Shown here one piece after another: positions 9,859-18,444 of a stretch of 64,000 nucleotides of DNA. The notes beneath the pieces are model-generated. The model was not told the DNA's origin and did no database searches. It saw only the letters and a program-made list of their open reading frames with translations. The DNA is from Streptomyces sp. LHD-70. GTDB lineage: Bacteria > Actinomycetota > Actinomycetes > Streptomycetales > Streptomycetaceae. The position numbers and the translations under genes were made by a program. The stretch is from positions 1,021,732 to 1,085,731 of the forward strand of contig NZ_JAVIFW010000001.1 of assembly GCF_031157275.1 (NCBI RefSeq), in the 5' to 3' direction. How positions within the stretch are numbered: the stretch's first letter is position 1; each line of letters starts with the position of its first letter.

Positions 9859-10056
9859 GCGGGTACCACCCTCTGCTCCTCGCCGGGGCGGCCACCCCGC
9901 CGCCCTGCGTTTGCGCCGAGTATCTGGCAGTTCATCCCGCTCTGCCCCTCGACGACGGCCACGGGGCCGAAGGAGGGAGCCCCGTCCGAGCCCCCACGGC
10001 GTCGGCACACCCCGCGGCTACGCTCTGCGCCTGATCCGGGACGGAACGGGGGAGAC

Positions 10057-10938
10057 GTGACCACGGCGGCACCGGAGACCGGCACGCGGGAAGCCGAGCG
10101 GCCCCCGGGAACCCGGGCCCCGCACCCCGCCCGGCCCCACCGCACCACCACCCGACTGGCCCTCCCCCTCCTCCTCGCGCTCCTCGCCCTCCCCCTGGCC
10201 GCCGCCCTCCACCAGGGGCGCCCGGCGCCGTACGGAGACCGGCTCACCGTGCACGCGCCCTCCGCCACCACCGACGCGGAGAGACGAAAACAGGCACTAC
10301 AGAAGGAGGGCCGAGAACCGGCACCACACAAGAAGAGCCGAGAACCGGCACTACAGAAGGAGGGCCGAGCCGTCGTCGCGTACGACACCGACAGCGGTCG
10401 GCCCCGCTGGACGTACACGCGTGAAGGCCGCCGTCCGCTCGCCGTGCTGCCCGCACCCGGTCACGCCTTCACGCTCTGGGACGACGGACTCGTGACCGAT
10501 ACGGAACGCCGCACCGGCAGTGCCGTGCGCTGGCACCGGGCCATCCCCGCGGGCGCCGACTGGCTGCGCACCCCGGGCGCCCGCGGCGGCGCGGGTGTCC
10601 TGCGCCTGCTCGACCGCGAGGCCGCCATGCTCGCCGTCGTCACCCCGCGGCGCATCACCGCGTACCGCACCGTCGACGGCGACCTGCGCTGGGTCCTGCC
10701 CGCCCGCACCGGCTGCGCCTTCCGGCCCGCCCGTGCCGTGCGCCACGGCAGCGCCCTGCTGCTGGCCCAGCCCTGCTCCGACCCGGACATCCCCTGGTCG
10801 GAGCAGGTCCTCGCGGTCGACGACCTGGGCCGCCTCGTACCCGGCCGCACGCCTCTCGGGAACGCGCTGCCCGGGGGAGCGACGGCCGCGGCGGGCGCTG
10901 GGAAGGCGCTGGGAAAAGTGGTTGCACACCCCCGTTAG
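10057..10938 (+). CDS. PQQ-like beta-propeller protein with one membrane helix
   Basis: A 293-aa protein starting at GTG 10057 after GGGGGAGA. The cytosolic N-terminus is Pro/Arg-rich; a Leu-rich helix follows at about residues 34-52. The extracytoplasmic part has blade-like motifs: VVAYDTDSGRPRWTYTREG, VTPRRITAYRTVDGDLRWV and EQVLAVDDLGRLVPG, as in PQQ-type propellers. A full propeller needs more blades, so it is short. Residues about 80-104 come from three imperfect 27-bp tandem repeats. It is divergent from the zinc peptidase. The role is unknown; a surface scaffold is a guess. Confidence 0.75.
   Translation: MTTAAPETGTREAERPPGTRAPHPARPHRTTTRLALPLLLALLALPLAAALHQGRPAPYGDRLTVHAPSATTDAERRKQALQKEGREPAPHKKSREPALQKEGRAVVAYDTDSGRPRWTYTREGRRPLAVLPAPGHAFTLWDDGLVTDTERRTGSAVRWHRAIPAGADWLRTPGARGGAGVLRLLDREAAMLAVVTPRRITAYRTVDGDLRWVLPARTGCAFRPARAVRHGSALLLAQPCSDPDIPWSEQVLAVDDLGRLVPGRTPLGNALPGGATAAAGAGKALGKVVAHPR
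10293..10369 (+). repeat. Three imperfect 27-bp tandem repeats inside the PQQ-like gene
   Basis: Units begin at about 10293, 10320 and 10347. The first and third share GGCACTACAGAAGGAGGGCC exactly; the middle one diverges. They encode QALQKEGREPA, PHKKSREPA and LQKEGRA. The A/G-rich composition differs from the surrounding gene, and the length is a multiple of three so the frame is kept. Confidence 0.85.
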
Positions 10939-10971
10939 AATTGCCGTATGGCAATTCTCCTCGCGCATTAG
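10936..10971 (+). promoter_or_regulatory. Palindrome with -10 element and 7-codon micro-ORF upstream of ABC-F
   Basis: Perfect inverted repeat: AGAATTGCC (10937-10945) and GGCAATTCT (10950-10958) separated by GTAT. Within it, TAGAAT (10936-10941) can be a -10 hexamer. The ATG at 10948, 6 nt later, opens the micro-ORF M-A-I-L-L-A-H-stop (10948-10971) with no ribosome site, the layout of a leaderless leader peptide. It ends 63 nt before the ABC-F start. No good -35 is seen. It could instead be an operator. Confidence 0.5.
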
Positions 10972-11034
10972 ACGGCGTAGACCGCGCGCCCCAGCCCCGT
11001 CCGCCGTCCCTTCCTTCCCGCCTGGAGTCTGTCC

Positions 11035-12633
<1,599 letters not shown>

Positions 12634-12638
12634 CCAAC

Positions 12639-12674
12639 GGAAGGCCCGCCTCGCTGTCGCGGGGCGGGCCTTCC
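12639..12674 (+). terminator. Terminator after ABC-F gene
   Basis: Perfect 12-bp arms GGAAGGCCCGCC (12639-12650) and GGCGGGCCTTCC (12663-12674), starting 5 nt after the stop codon. No U-tract, typical of high-GC actinobacterial terminators. Confidence 0.9.
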
Positions 12675-13017
12675 GCCTGTCCGTCCCGCTCTGATCAACT
12701 CCGTATGGATCATTCGCCGGACGCGTGATCCTTCATCTGCGTGAGATCGCCTCGTACCGAGGTGTGTCGTACACGGATTTCCCGGCTCCGCCCCCTTTCC
12801 CGCCGCGGCCTCCTCCCGCACCGCGCTGACCTGGCGCTTCACCGACGCACTCGTTCGGCGGTACGGTCCCGGCGCCGCGGAGTCCTTGGTTCCGCTAGTG
12901 GCGTCGGCTTCCCGCGCCATGAACCTCGTCACACCGACCTTGCCGAATGGGTGGCCAGGAGGCCCGGGAGGGGTGATCATGAGAAGTCCAGAGCGCACTT
13001 CCCATGAGGAGGCACGG
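12675..13017 (+). promoter_or_regulatory. gbn upstream region with a cluster of GATC sites
   Basis: No convincing coding frame. GATC tetramers occur at 12693, 12708, 12727, 12745 and 12975, four of them within 56 bp. The downstream gene resembles Gbn, whose reported target contains GATC, so autoregulation is plausible. The ribosome site ATGAGGAGG ends at 13012. Confidence 0.5.
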
Positions 13018-13239
13018 GTGGCCGAGACTCTGAAGAAGGGCAGCCGGGTGACCGGCGCCGCGCGCGACAAGCTCGCGGCAGACCTGAAGAAGAAGTACGA
13101 CGGCGGTGCGAGCATCCGGGCACTCGCCGAGGAGACGGGCCGTTCCTATGGCTTCGTGCACCGGATGCTCAGCGAATCAGGAGTCACGCTGCGGGGACGC
13201 GGCGGAGCGACGCGCGGCAAGAAGGCCGCGTCGGCCTGA
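13018..13239 (+). CDS. gbn: Gbn-like small nucleoid-associated protein (GATC-binding NAP)
   Basis: A 73-aa basic protein: a Lys-rich N-terminus (VAETLKKGSRVTGAARDKLA), a helix-turn-helix core (YDGGASIRALAEETGRSYGF, then VHRMLSESGVTLRGRGG) and a Lys/Ala tail. Length and sequence agree with my memory of SCO1839, described as the GATC-binding nucleoid protein Gbn of S. coelicolor. GTG 13018 is chosen because of the strong GAGGAGG 6 nt upstream; the longer frame from 12886 lacks a ribosome site. It should bind DNA as a chromosome-organising factor linked to sporulation timing. Confidence 0.88.
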   Translation: MAETLKKGSRVTGAARDKLAADLKKKYDGGASIRALAEETGRSYGFVHRMLSESGVTLRGRGGATRGKKAASA

Positions 13240-13402
13240 GAACGGGCGGCTCACCGGCTTCGATGGTGGCTACCCGGTCGGTCCGCTGATCGGCCGGGTG
13301 GTTACTGTGCAGTCACTTAACTGGCAGGCGTACGCGCAGGACGTCCACGTCCGACGGGTCCGGCTGCCAGCTGTCGACTGCTGTCCCATCGGAGGCACCC
13401 CA

Positions 13403-14224
13403 ATGGCTTCGCCCGAACCCCAGCACGCAGCCGAGTCCGACGCGACCGAAGTGTTCGCCAAGGACGGCGTGCGTCTCGCCGTCGACGGCGAGACCGCGAC
13501 GGTCACCCTCACCAACCCGGCCAAGCGCAACGCTCAAAGTCCCGCGCTGTGGCGGGCGTTGGCGGAGGCCGGGCGCGCGCTGCCCGGCAGCGTGCGGGTG
13601 GTGGTGCTCAGCGGCGAGGGCAAGTCGTTCTCCGCCGGGCTCGACCGGCAGGCGTTCACGCCCGAGGGCTTCGACGGCGAGCCGTCCTTCCTTGACATGG
13701 CGCGCGGGGGCGACGCGGAACTCGACGCCGTCATCGCCGAGTACCAGGAGGCGTTCACCTGGTGGCGGCGCAGCGATGTCATCACCATCGCCGCCGTCCA
13801 GGGCCATGCGATCGGCGCGGGCTTCCAGCTCGCCCTCGCCTGCGACCTGCGGATCGCCGCGGACGACGTGCAGTTCGCCATGCGCGAGACCAGCCTCGGC
13901 CTGGTGCCCGACCTCACCGGCACGCACCCCCTGGTCTCCCTCGTCGGGTACGCCCGCGCCCTGGAGATCTGCGCCACCGGACGCTTCGTCCACGCCGAGG
14001 AGGCGGAGCGCATCGGCCTCGCCAACCTGGTGGTCCCCGGCGCCGAACTCGGCGCCGCGGCACAGGACTTGGCGGGCGCACTGCTCGCGGCCCCCCGCGA
14101 CGCCGTCATCGAGACCAAGGCCCTGCTCCAGGGCGCGGTCCACCGCACGTACGAGGACCAGGTTGTCGCCGAGCGGGCGGCGCAGGGCCGTCGGCTGCGG
14201 GATTTGGCGGGGCTCGGGGAGTAG
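13403..14224 (+). CDS. Enoyl-CoA hydratase/isomerase family protein
   Basis: A 273-aa crotonase-fold protein. Visible: VTLTNPAKRNAQSPALWRAL (CoA-binding start), the first oxyanion-hole segment GKSFSAGLDRQAF, and the second oxyanion-hole segment AVQGHAIGAGFQLALACDLR near residues 132-151. A Glu equivalent to the hydratase acid/base may be in MRETSLGLVPDLTGT, but the usual second Glu is not obvious, so isomerase or other crotonase activity is possible. ATG 13403 follows GGAGG at 13391. It is monocistronic, between gbn and a repeat. Confidence 0.9.
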   Translation: MASPEPQHAAESDATEVFAKDGVRLAVDGETATVTLTNPAKRNAQSPALWRALAEAGRALPGSVRVVVLSGEGKSFSAGLDRQAFTPEGFDGEPSFLDMARGGDAELDAVIAEYQEAFTWWRRSDVITIAAVQGHAIGAGFQLALACDLRIAADDVQFAMRETSLGLVPDLTGTHPLVSLVGYARALEICATGRFVHAEEAERIGLANLVVPGAELGAAAQDLAGALLAAPRDAVIETKALLQGAVHRTYEDQVVAERAAQGRRLRDLAGLGE

Positions 14225-14234
14225 CGCCCTGCCG

Positions 14235-14300
14235 GGCGGCGCTTGAGGAGCGGGGTCCGGGGCGGAGCCCCGAAGCTTCCGCAGGATTTCGGGGAAGGGC
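14235..14300. repeat. Intergenic repeat module
   Basis: Contains GGCGCTTGAGGAGCGGGGTC, a GGGGC/GCCCC hairpin and GAAGCTTCCGCAGGATTTCG, the inverse of a stretch at 28573-28600. It lies between convergent genes and probably serves as a terminator for both. Confidence 0.7.
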
Positions 14301-14303
14301 CAG

Positions 14304-14966
14304 TCACGTCACCGTCGTCACGACGGCCGCCGCCTCCTCGGCCGCCGCCCGGACCGCCCGTACGACATCCAGCACCCGGTGGTCTGCAGCCACGACCAAC
14401 TCGAACCGCACATGCGGTGAGCGCAGGACCCGTACGTCCACCACGCCCGGCACCGCCCGTACCGCCGTCGTCGTCGCGTCCTCGTCCCCCGCGGGTGCGA
14501 TGGTCGGCGGGGCTTCCGCGGCAGCGGGCGGCGGCGCCGCGTCCAGGAGTTCCGTGACCCGCAGGTCCACCTCCGCCACCACCAGGCCGATCCGCTCCAC
14601 CGCTGCCGCGATCAGCTCCGCCCGCACCCGCGCCGCCGTCGACGGCAGCGGAACGTCCGCCGTGACCGCCAGCTCCGCGGCGATGCGCAGCGGACCCGGC
14701 GGCAGGGCGCTCGGCGGCGCCGGTACGGCCGGATCGCCCGCCGCGTCCGGCTCGGCGAGCGCGAGGCGCAAGCTGTCGATCCGTACGCCCGCGACCGAGG
14801 CGCCCGCCGGCCGCAGCACCTGGGCCGCCGCGCGTTCCGTGATCCACGCGCCGTCCGCCGCCTCGCCCAGGGGCAGCAGCCGCCCGAGGCGGAGCTGTTC
14901 CCGTACCGCGCGCGTGCGCGAGGCCGCGGTGTGCGCCTTGTGGTCCGTCGACCGGTCAGCCGTCAT
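14304..14966 (-). CDS. Unknown protein adjacent to the Asp23 cluster
   Basis: A 220-aa soluble protein rich in Ala and Val. The second half (DATTTAVRAVPGVVDVRVLRS and HVRFELVVAADHRVLDVVRAVR) resembles the beta-alpha repeats of Asp23/Gls24-type domains, and an earlier part (LAVTADVPLPSTAARVRAEL) looks like a second copy. It may therefore be a divergent Asp23-like double-domain protein. ATG 14966 is used because GCAGG lies upstream; 14984 is an alternative. It is divergent from the Asp23 operon with an 98-nt gap that should hold both promoters. Confidence 0.7.
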   Translation of the reverse strand: MTADRSTDHKAHTAASRTRAVREQLRLGRLLPLGEAADGAWITERAAAQVLRPAGASVAGVRIDSLRLALAEPDAAGDPAVPAPPSALPPGPLRIAAELAVTADVPLPSTAARVRAELIAAAVERIGLVVAEVDLRVTELLDAAPPPAAAEAPPTIAPAGDEDATTTAVRAVPGVVDVRVLRSPHVRFELVVAADHRVLDVVRAVRAAAEEAAAVVTTVT

Positions 14967-15064
14967 CACACCAGCCTGCCGCATCCCCTGGCGCGAAGTT
15001 GTCCAACCCCACCTAATGTGGGCAAAAGGAGCGCATCACCCCTCCTTCGAATGGGACGAACGCG

Positions 15065-15535
15065 ATGAGCGACAGCGAAGAGCGAGGCAAGCCGGGGGCC
15101 GTGCGGGCGACGGAGAGCTCAGCCCAGTCAAAACGCGGCGGGGGTGACCCCGGCAGCCGGGGGCGTACCACCATCGCCGACGGCGTGGTCGAGAAGATCG
15201 CCGGGCTCGCCGCCCGGGAAGTGCCCGGCGTGCACGCCATGGGCTCCGGGATCTCCCGCACCTTCGGTGCCGTACGGGACAAGGTCCCCGGCGGTGCCTC
15301 GGCCGTCACTCGCGGGGTGAAGGCGGAGGTCGGCGAGGTGCAGACGGCACTCGACCTGGACATCGTCGTGGAGTACGGCCTGCCGATCGCCGAGGTCGCC
15401 CGTGGCGTACGGGAGAACGTGATCGCCGCCGTGGAGCGGATGACGGGCCTCGAGGTCGTGGAGGTCAACATCGCCGTCGGCGACGTGAAGCTGCCCGACG
15501 AGGAAGAGGACGAGCCGGAGTCCCGGATCCAGTGA
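15065..15535 (+). CDS. Asp23/Gls24 family envelope stress protein
   Basis: A 156-aa protein with a polar N-terminus (SDSEERGKPGAVRATESS), then the Asp23 domain: GRTTIADGVVEKIAGLAARE, VPGVHAMGSGISRTFG, LDLDIVVEYGLPIAEVARGV and TGLEVVEVNIAVGDVKLPD. In Gram-positives Asp23 proteins coat the inner face of the membrane through AmaP and respond to envelope or alkaline stress. This is the first gene of a five-gene block ending in amaP (17460). The ATG lies after a weak site. Confidence 0.92.
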   Translation: MSDSEERGKPGAVRATESSAQSKRGGGDPGSRGRTTIADGVVEKIAGLAAREVPGVHAMGSGISRTFGAVRDKVPGGASAVTRGVKAEVGEVQTALDLDIVVEYGLPIAEVARGVRENVIAAVERMTGLEVVEVNIAVGDVKLPDEEEDEPESRIQ

Positions 15536-15593
15536 CCGGTGATCCGATGACCAGCGTGCCGACCGGTCCGGTCGGTGGGGCGAGGAGCGTGTG

Positions 15594-15791
15594 ATGAGCA
15601 TGGCGTTGGTCGGCCTGCTGGCCGGCATGGGACTCGGCTTCGCCGCGTACTTCGGCGGCTTCGGCGCCTTCCTCCTGGTGGCCGCGCTCGGCGCGGTCGG
15701 CTTCCTCGTGGGCCGGTTCGCCGACGGGGACCTGGAGCCCGGTGACCTCTTCCGCGGCCGGGGCGAGGCGCGCGGCGAGCGGCGGCGCTGA
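15594..15791 (+). CDS. Small membrane protein of the Asp23 cluster (DUF2273-like)
   Basis: A 65-aa protein: one long or two short hydrophobic helices (residues 4-42, GLLAGMGLGFAAYFGGFGAF and following) and an Arg/Gly-rich cytosolic tail ending GERRR. ATG 15594 is 6 nt after AGGAG; the GTG at 15591 is too close. Its stop overlaps the next ATG (TGATGG). Small membrane proteins of this shape accompany Asp23/AmaP genes and probably help form the membrane complex. Confidence 0.85.
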   Translation: MSMALVGLLAGMGLGFAAYFGGFGAFLLVAALGAVGFLVGRFADGDLEPGDLFRGRGEARGERRR

Positions 15792-16141
15792 TGGCGGTCG
15801 CGGCGATCGAACCGGGCGAGCGCGGGGCGACCCGGATCGCCGACCGGGTCGTCGCGAAGATCGCCGCCCGCGCGGCCCGCGAGGCGCTGCGCACCGGCGT
15901 GCCCGAGGGCGGGGACGCACCCAGCGCCACCGTCACCGTGCACCGCGGCAGCGCCCACGTCCGCGTCAGCCTCGACCTCGACTACCCCTGCGACATCGGC
16001 GGCCAGTGCGGCGCCGTGCGTCGTCAAGTCACCGAGCGGGTAGAGACGTTGGCGGGGATGACGGTGCCCGAGGTGAGCGTCCAGGTGGAGCGGCTGCACT
16101 CGGCACGCTCCCGGGCCGCGGCGCAGGGGAGGACACGATGA
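15791..16141 (+). CDS. Second Asp23/Gls24-like protein
   Basis: A 116-aa soluble protein with the Asp23 pattern GATRIADRVVAKIAARAARE, then VTVHRGSAHVRVSLDLDYPC, QCGAVRRQVTERVETLAGM and VPEVSVQVERLHS. It lacks the glycine-rich middle of the first copy and has two Cys (DYPCDIGGQCG). It starts inside the preceding stop codon and overlaps the next gene by ATGA, so all are translationally coupled. Confidence 0.85.
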   Translation: MAVAAIEPGERGATRIADRVVAKIAARAAREALRTGVPEGGDAPSATVTVHRGSAHVRVSLDLDYPCDIGGQCGAVRRQVTERVETLAGMTVPEVSVQVERLHSARSRAAAQGRTR

Positions 16142-16878
16142 GCGGCCCTGACGACAGCACAGGCAGCTCAGGCAGCACAGGCAGCACGGACAGCGCAGAC
16201 GGCACGGACAGCGGCGCCGACGGCGGTACCCGCCCGCTCCCGCTTCTGGAGAAGCGTCCGAAGAACCCGGACGGACTCGACCAGTCGGCGTCCGCCGCCT
16301 CGTACACCCCCGTCCTGACCCCGCCGGAGGGCGGCGAGCACCGGCGCAGATGGTCCGTGCGCCGGTGGCCGGCCGTCGTCGTCGGCCTGCTCGGCCTCGG
16401 CGCGGCCGGGCTGCTGCTGTACGACGTGGCCGCGGTGCGCGCCGACCGGCCCGCGATGCGCTGGCGGCACGTTCTCGGCGAGCAGTTGGACGAGCGTCCC
16501 CTCGACGACCTGTGGCTGCTGATCGGCGCGGGCGCCGCGGCCCTGCTCGGCCTCTGGCTCCTGCTGCTCGCCGTCACCCCCGGCCACCGCTCGACCCTCG
16601 CGATGAACAGCGGTCAGGAAGACGTATACGCCTGGCTCGACGCGGAGGCCGCCGCCCTGGTGCTGCGTGACCGCGCGATGGAGGTGCCGGGCGTGCGCTC
16701 GGTCCGCGTACGGGTGCGGCGCGCCAGGGTCGATGTGCGCGCGGTCGCCCACTTCCGTGAACTCGACGACGTACGGGCCGACTTGGATACCGTGCTCGGC
16801 GACGGCATCGCCGCGCTCGGCCTGTCCCGCTCGCCGGGCCTGCGCGTGCGCGTCGACCGGCCGGGAAAGCGGGGCTGA
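16138..16878 (+). CDS. DUF6286-type membrane protein of the Asp23 cluster
   Basis: A 246-aa protein. The N-terminal 60 residues are Ser/Thr/Gly/Asp low complexity (GSSGSTGSTDSADGTDSG). Helices follow at about residues 79-100 (WPAVVVGLLGLGAAGLLLYD) and 124-146 (LWLLIGAGAAALLGLWLLLL). The cytosolic C-terminal domain carries RDRAMEVPGVRSVRVRVRRA and DVRAVAHFRELDDVRADLD, an Asp23/AmaP-like fold. The topology resembles AmaP. ATGA coupling upstream, 3-nt gap to amaP downstream. Confidence 0.82.
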   Translation: MSGPDDSTGSSGSTGSTDSADGTDSGADGGTRPLPLLEKRPKNPDGLDQSASAASYTPVLTPPEGGEHRRRWSVRRWPAVVVGLLGLGAAGLLLYDVAAVRADRPAMRWRHVLGEQLDERPLDDLWLLIGAGAAALLGLWLLLLAVTPGHRSTLAMNSGQEDVYAWLDAEAAALVLRDRAMEVPGVRSVRVRVRRARVDVRAVAHFRELDDVRADLDTVLGDGIAALGLSRSPGLRVRVDRPGKRG

Positions 16879-16881
16879 ACG

Positions 16882-17460
16882 ATGCTGCGGACCGTCAACC
16901 GCGTCCTGCTCGCCCTGGTGGGCCTGATCCTGCTGCTGCTCGGCGGGACGGTCCTGGCCACGGGGCTCGGGGCGCCGATGCCGTCGTGGTGGGTGTACGA
17001 CGGCCGAGGCGACGTCCTGCTGAGCGACGCCGACCGGGCCAGGTGGCGGGACGAGTCGTGGTTCTGGCCCGTCGTGATCGCGGTGCTCGCCGTCCTCGTC
17101 CTGCTCGCGCTGTGGTGGCTGGTCGCCCAGACGCGGCGCGGCCGGCTCGCCGAGGTCCTGGTCGACAGCGGCGACGGCGAGGGCGCACTGCTGCGCGGCC
17201 GGGCCCTGGAGGACGTGCTCGCCCGCGAGACGGAGGTGCTCGACGGGGTGGAGCAGGTCCGCGTACGCCTCAGGGGCCGCCGCACCACCCCGCACGCCGG
17301 GGTCTGCATGCTGCTCGCCCCGCACGCCGAACCGGCCGTGGCGCTGCGCTTGCTCACCGCGGACTCCCTGGCCCAGGCCCGTACGTCGGCGGGCCTCGAC
17401 CGGCTGCCTGCGGAGGTCCGGATGCGGGGGGTCAAGCATCGGGCGCGGCGGGTGAGTTGA
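16882..17460 (+). CDS. amaP: Alkaline shock response membrane anchor protein AmaP
   Basis: A 192-aa protein with the AmaP layout: helix at residues 5-28 (VNRVLLALVGLILLLLGGTV), an extracytoplasmic loop with WWVYDGRGDVLLSDADRARW, a second helix at about 59-81, and a cytosolic beta-alpha domain (VLDGVEQVRVRLRGRRTTPH). AmaP tethers Asp23 to the membrane in Staphylococcus; the same role is inferred here from gene order with two Asp23 genes. It ends the operon, followed by a repeat block. Confidence 0.88.
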   Translation: MLRTVNRVLLALVGLILLLLGGTVLATGLGAPMPSWWVYDGRGDVLLSDADRARWRDESWFWPVVIAVLAVLVLLALWWLVAQTRRGRLAEVLVDSGDGEGALLRGRALEDVLARETEVLDGVEQVRVRLRGRRTTPHAGVCMLLAPHAEPAVALRLLTADSLAQARTSAGLDRLPAEVRMRGVKHRARRVS

Positions 17461-17517
17461 GGAGGGGGCGGGTCTTCCGGACGAGGTCCCGCACCGTCGA
17501 CTCGGGCGCCGTCGATC

Positions 17518-17634
17518 GCCCTCCGGGCTCGTCCTCAAACGCCGGACGGGCTGAATGTGCCGACCAAGCCCGCAAGCTCAGCCCCTCCGGCGTTTGAGAG
17601 GGGGGAGGGGGTCCGGGGCGGAGCCCCCGAAGCC
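17518..17634. repeat. Intergenic repeat block between amaP and SDR
   Basis: Holds GCTCGTCCTCAAACGCCGGA, CAGCCCCTCCGGCGTTTGAG and a GGGGTCCGGGGCGGAGCCCC hairpin near 17610-17630, related to the copies at 8802, 14235 and 28600. Two copies face each other here. It lies between convergent genes and probably terminates both. Confidence 0.75.
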
Positions 17635-18390
17635 TCAGAACCCCCGCAGCGAACCCCCGTCCACCGGCACCATCACGCCCGTCACGTACGACGCCGCGGG
17701 CGACAGCAGGAACGCCGTCGCGCGGCCGAACTCCTCCGGGGTGCCGTAGCGGCGGAGCGGGATCCCAGCCTCGTTGGCGGCGCGGGCCGCGTCCGGGTCC
17801 GGGGAGAGGCCGTCGAGCTGCTTCATCCGGTCCGTGGCGATGCGGCCGGGCAGGACGCCGACGACGCGGACGCCGCGCGGGCCGACCTCGTCCGCGAGGG
17901 ACTTGGCGAAGCCCGCGAGGCCGGGGCGCAGGCCGTTGGAGATGGTGAGGCCCGCGATCGGCTCGTACACCGAACCGGAGAGCACGAAGCCGATGACGCC
18001 GCCGTCGGAGAGCTCCGCGGCGGCCGTGCGGGCGAGCCGGACCGCGCCGAGGAAGACCGACTCGAAGGCCGACTGCCACTGCTCGTCGGTGTTGCTCGCG
18101 GCGGTGCCGGGGGCCGGGCCGCCGACGCTGATGAGGACGCCGTCGAAGCGGCCGAAGCGCTCGCGGGCGGTGTTGATGAGGCGGGCGGCGGCGGCCGGGT
18201 CGGCGTTGTCGGCGGCCACGCCGACCGCGTTCTCGCCGAGCGCCGCCGCGGCCTCGGCGACCGACTTCTCCTCCCGGCCGGTGACGACGACCTGCGCGCC
18301 GTCCGCGACCAGGGCCTGCGCCGTGGCGTGGCCGAGCCCGCGGGTGGCGCCGGTGACTACGTAGACACGGTCCTTCAGTCCAAGATCCAT
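17635..18390 (-). CDS. SDR-family oxidoreductase lacking the catalytic Tyr-Lys pair
   Basis: A 251-aa SDR. The NADP-type glycine motif VVTGATRGLGHATAQAL and GREEKSVAEAA are intact, with DNADPAAAARL and GGVIGFVLSGSVYEPIAGL later. Where classical SDRs show YxxxK, this protein reads ISNGLRPGLAGFAKSLADE, so Tyr and Lys appear replaced by Ser and Arg. The C-terminus VTGVMVPVDGGSLRGF is typical. It may bind cofactor without standard catalysis, or belong to a divergent SDR subfamily. ATG 18390 begins MDLGLKDRV. Substrate unknown. Confidence 0.9.
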   Translation of the reverse strand: MDLGLKDRVYVVTGATRGLGHATAQALVADGAQVVVTGREEKSVAEAAAALGENAVGVAADNADPAAAARLINTARERFGRFDGVLISVGGPAPGTAASNTDEQWQSAFESVFLGAVRLARTAAAELSDGGVIGFVLSGSVYEPIAGLTISNGLRPGLAGFAKSLADEVGPRGVRVVGVLPGRIATDRMKQLDGLSPDPDAARAANEAGIPLRRYGTPEEFGRATAFLLSPAASYVTGVMVPVDGGSLRGF

Positions 18391-18444
18391 GGCCCTATCC
18401 TGCCGGGTCTGCGGCGGCGAGGGCGAGGCCGGTCCACGAAGCGG

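Noticed and set aside
8734..10938. A 734-codon plus-strand frame
   Set aside because: The first 440 codons run through a repeat block and antisense to the zinc peptidase; only the part from GTG 10057 has a ribosome site and protein-like content.
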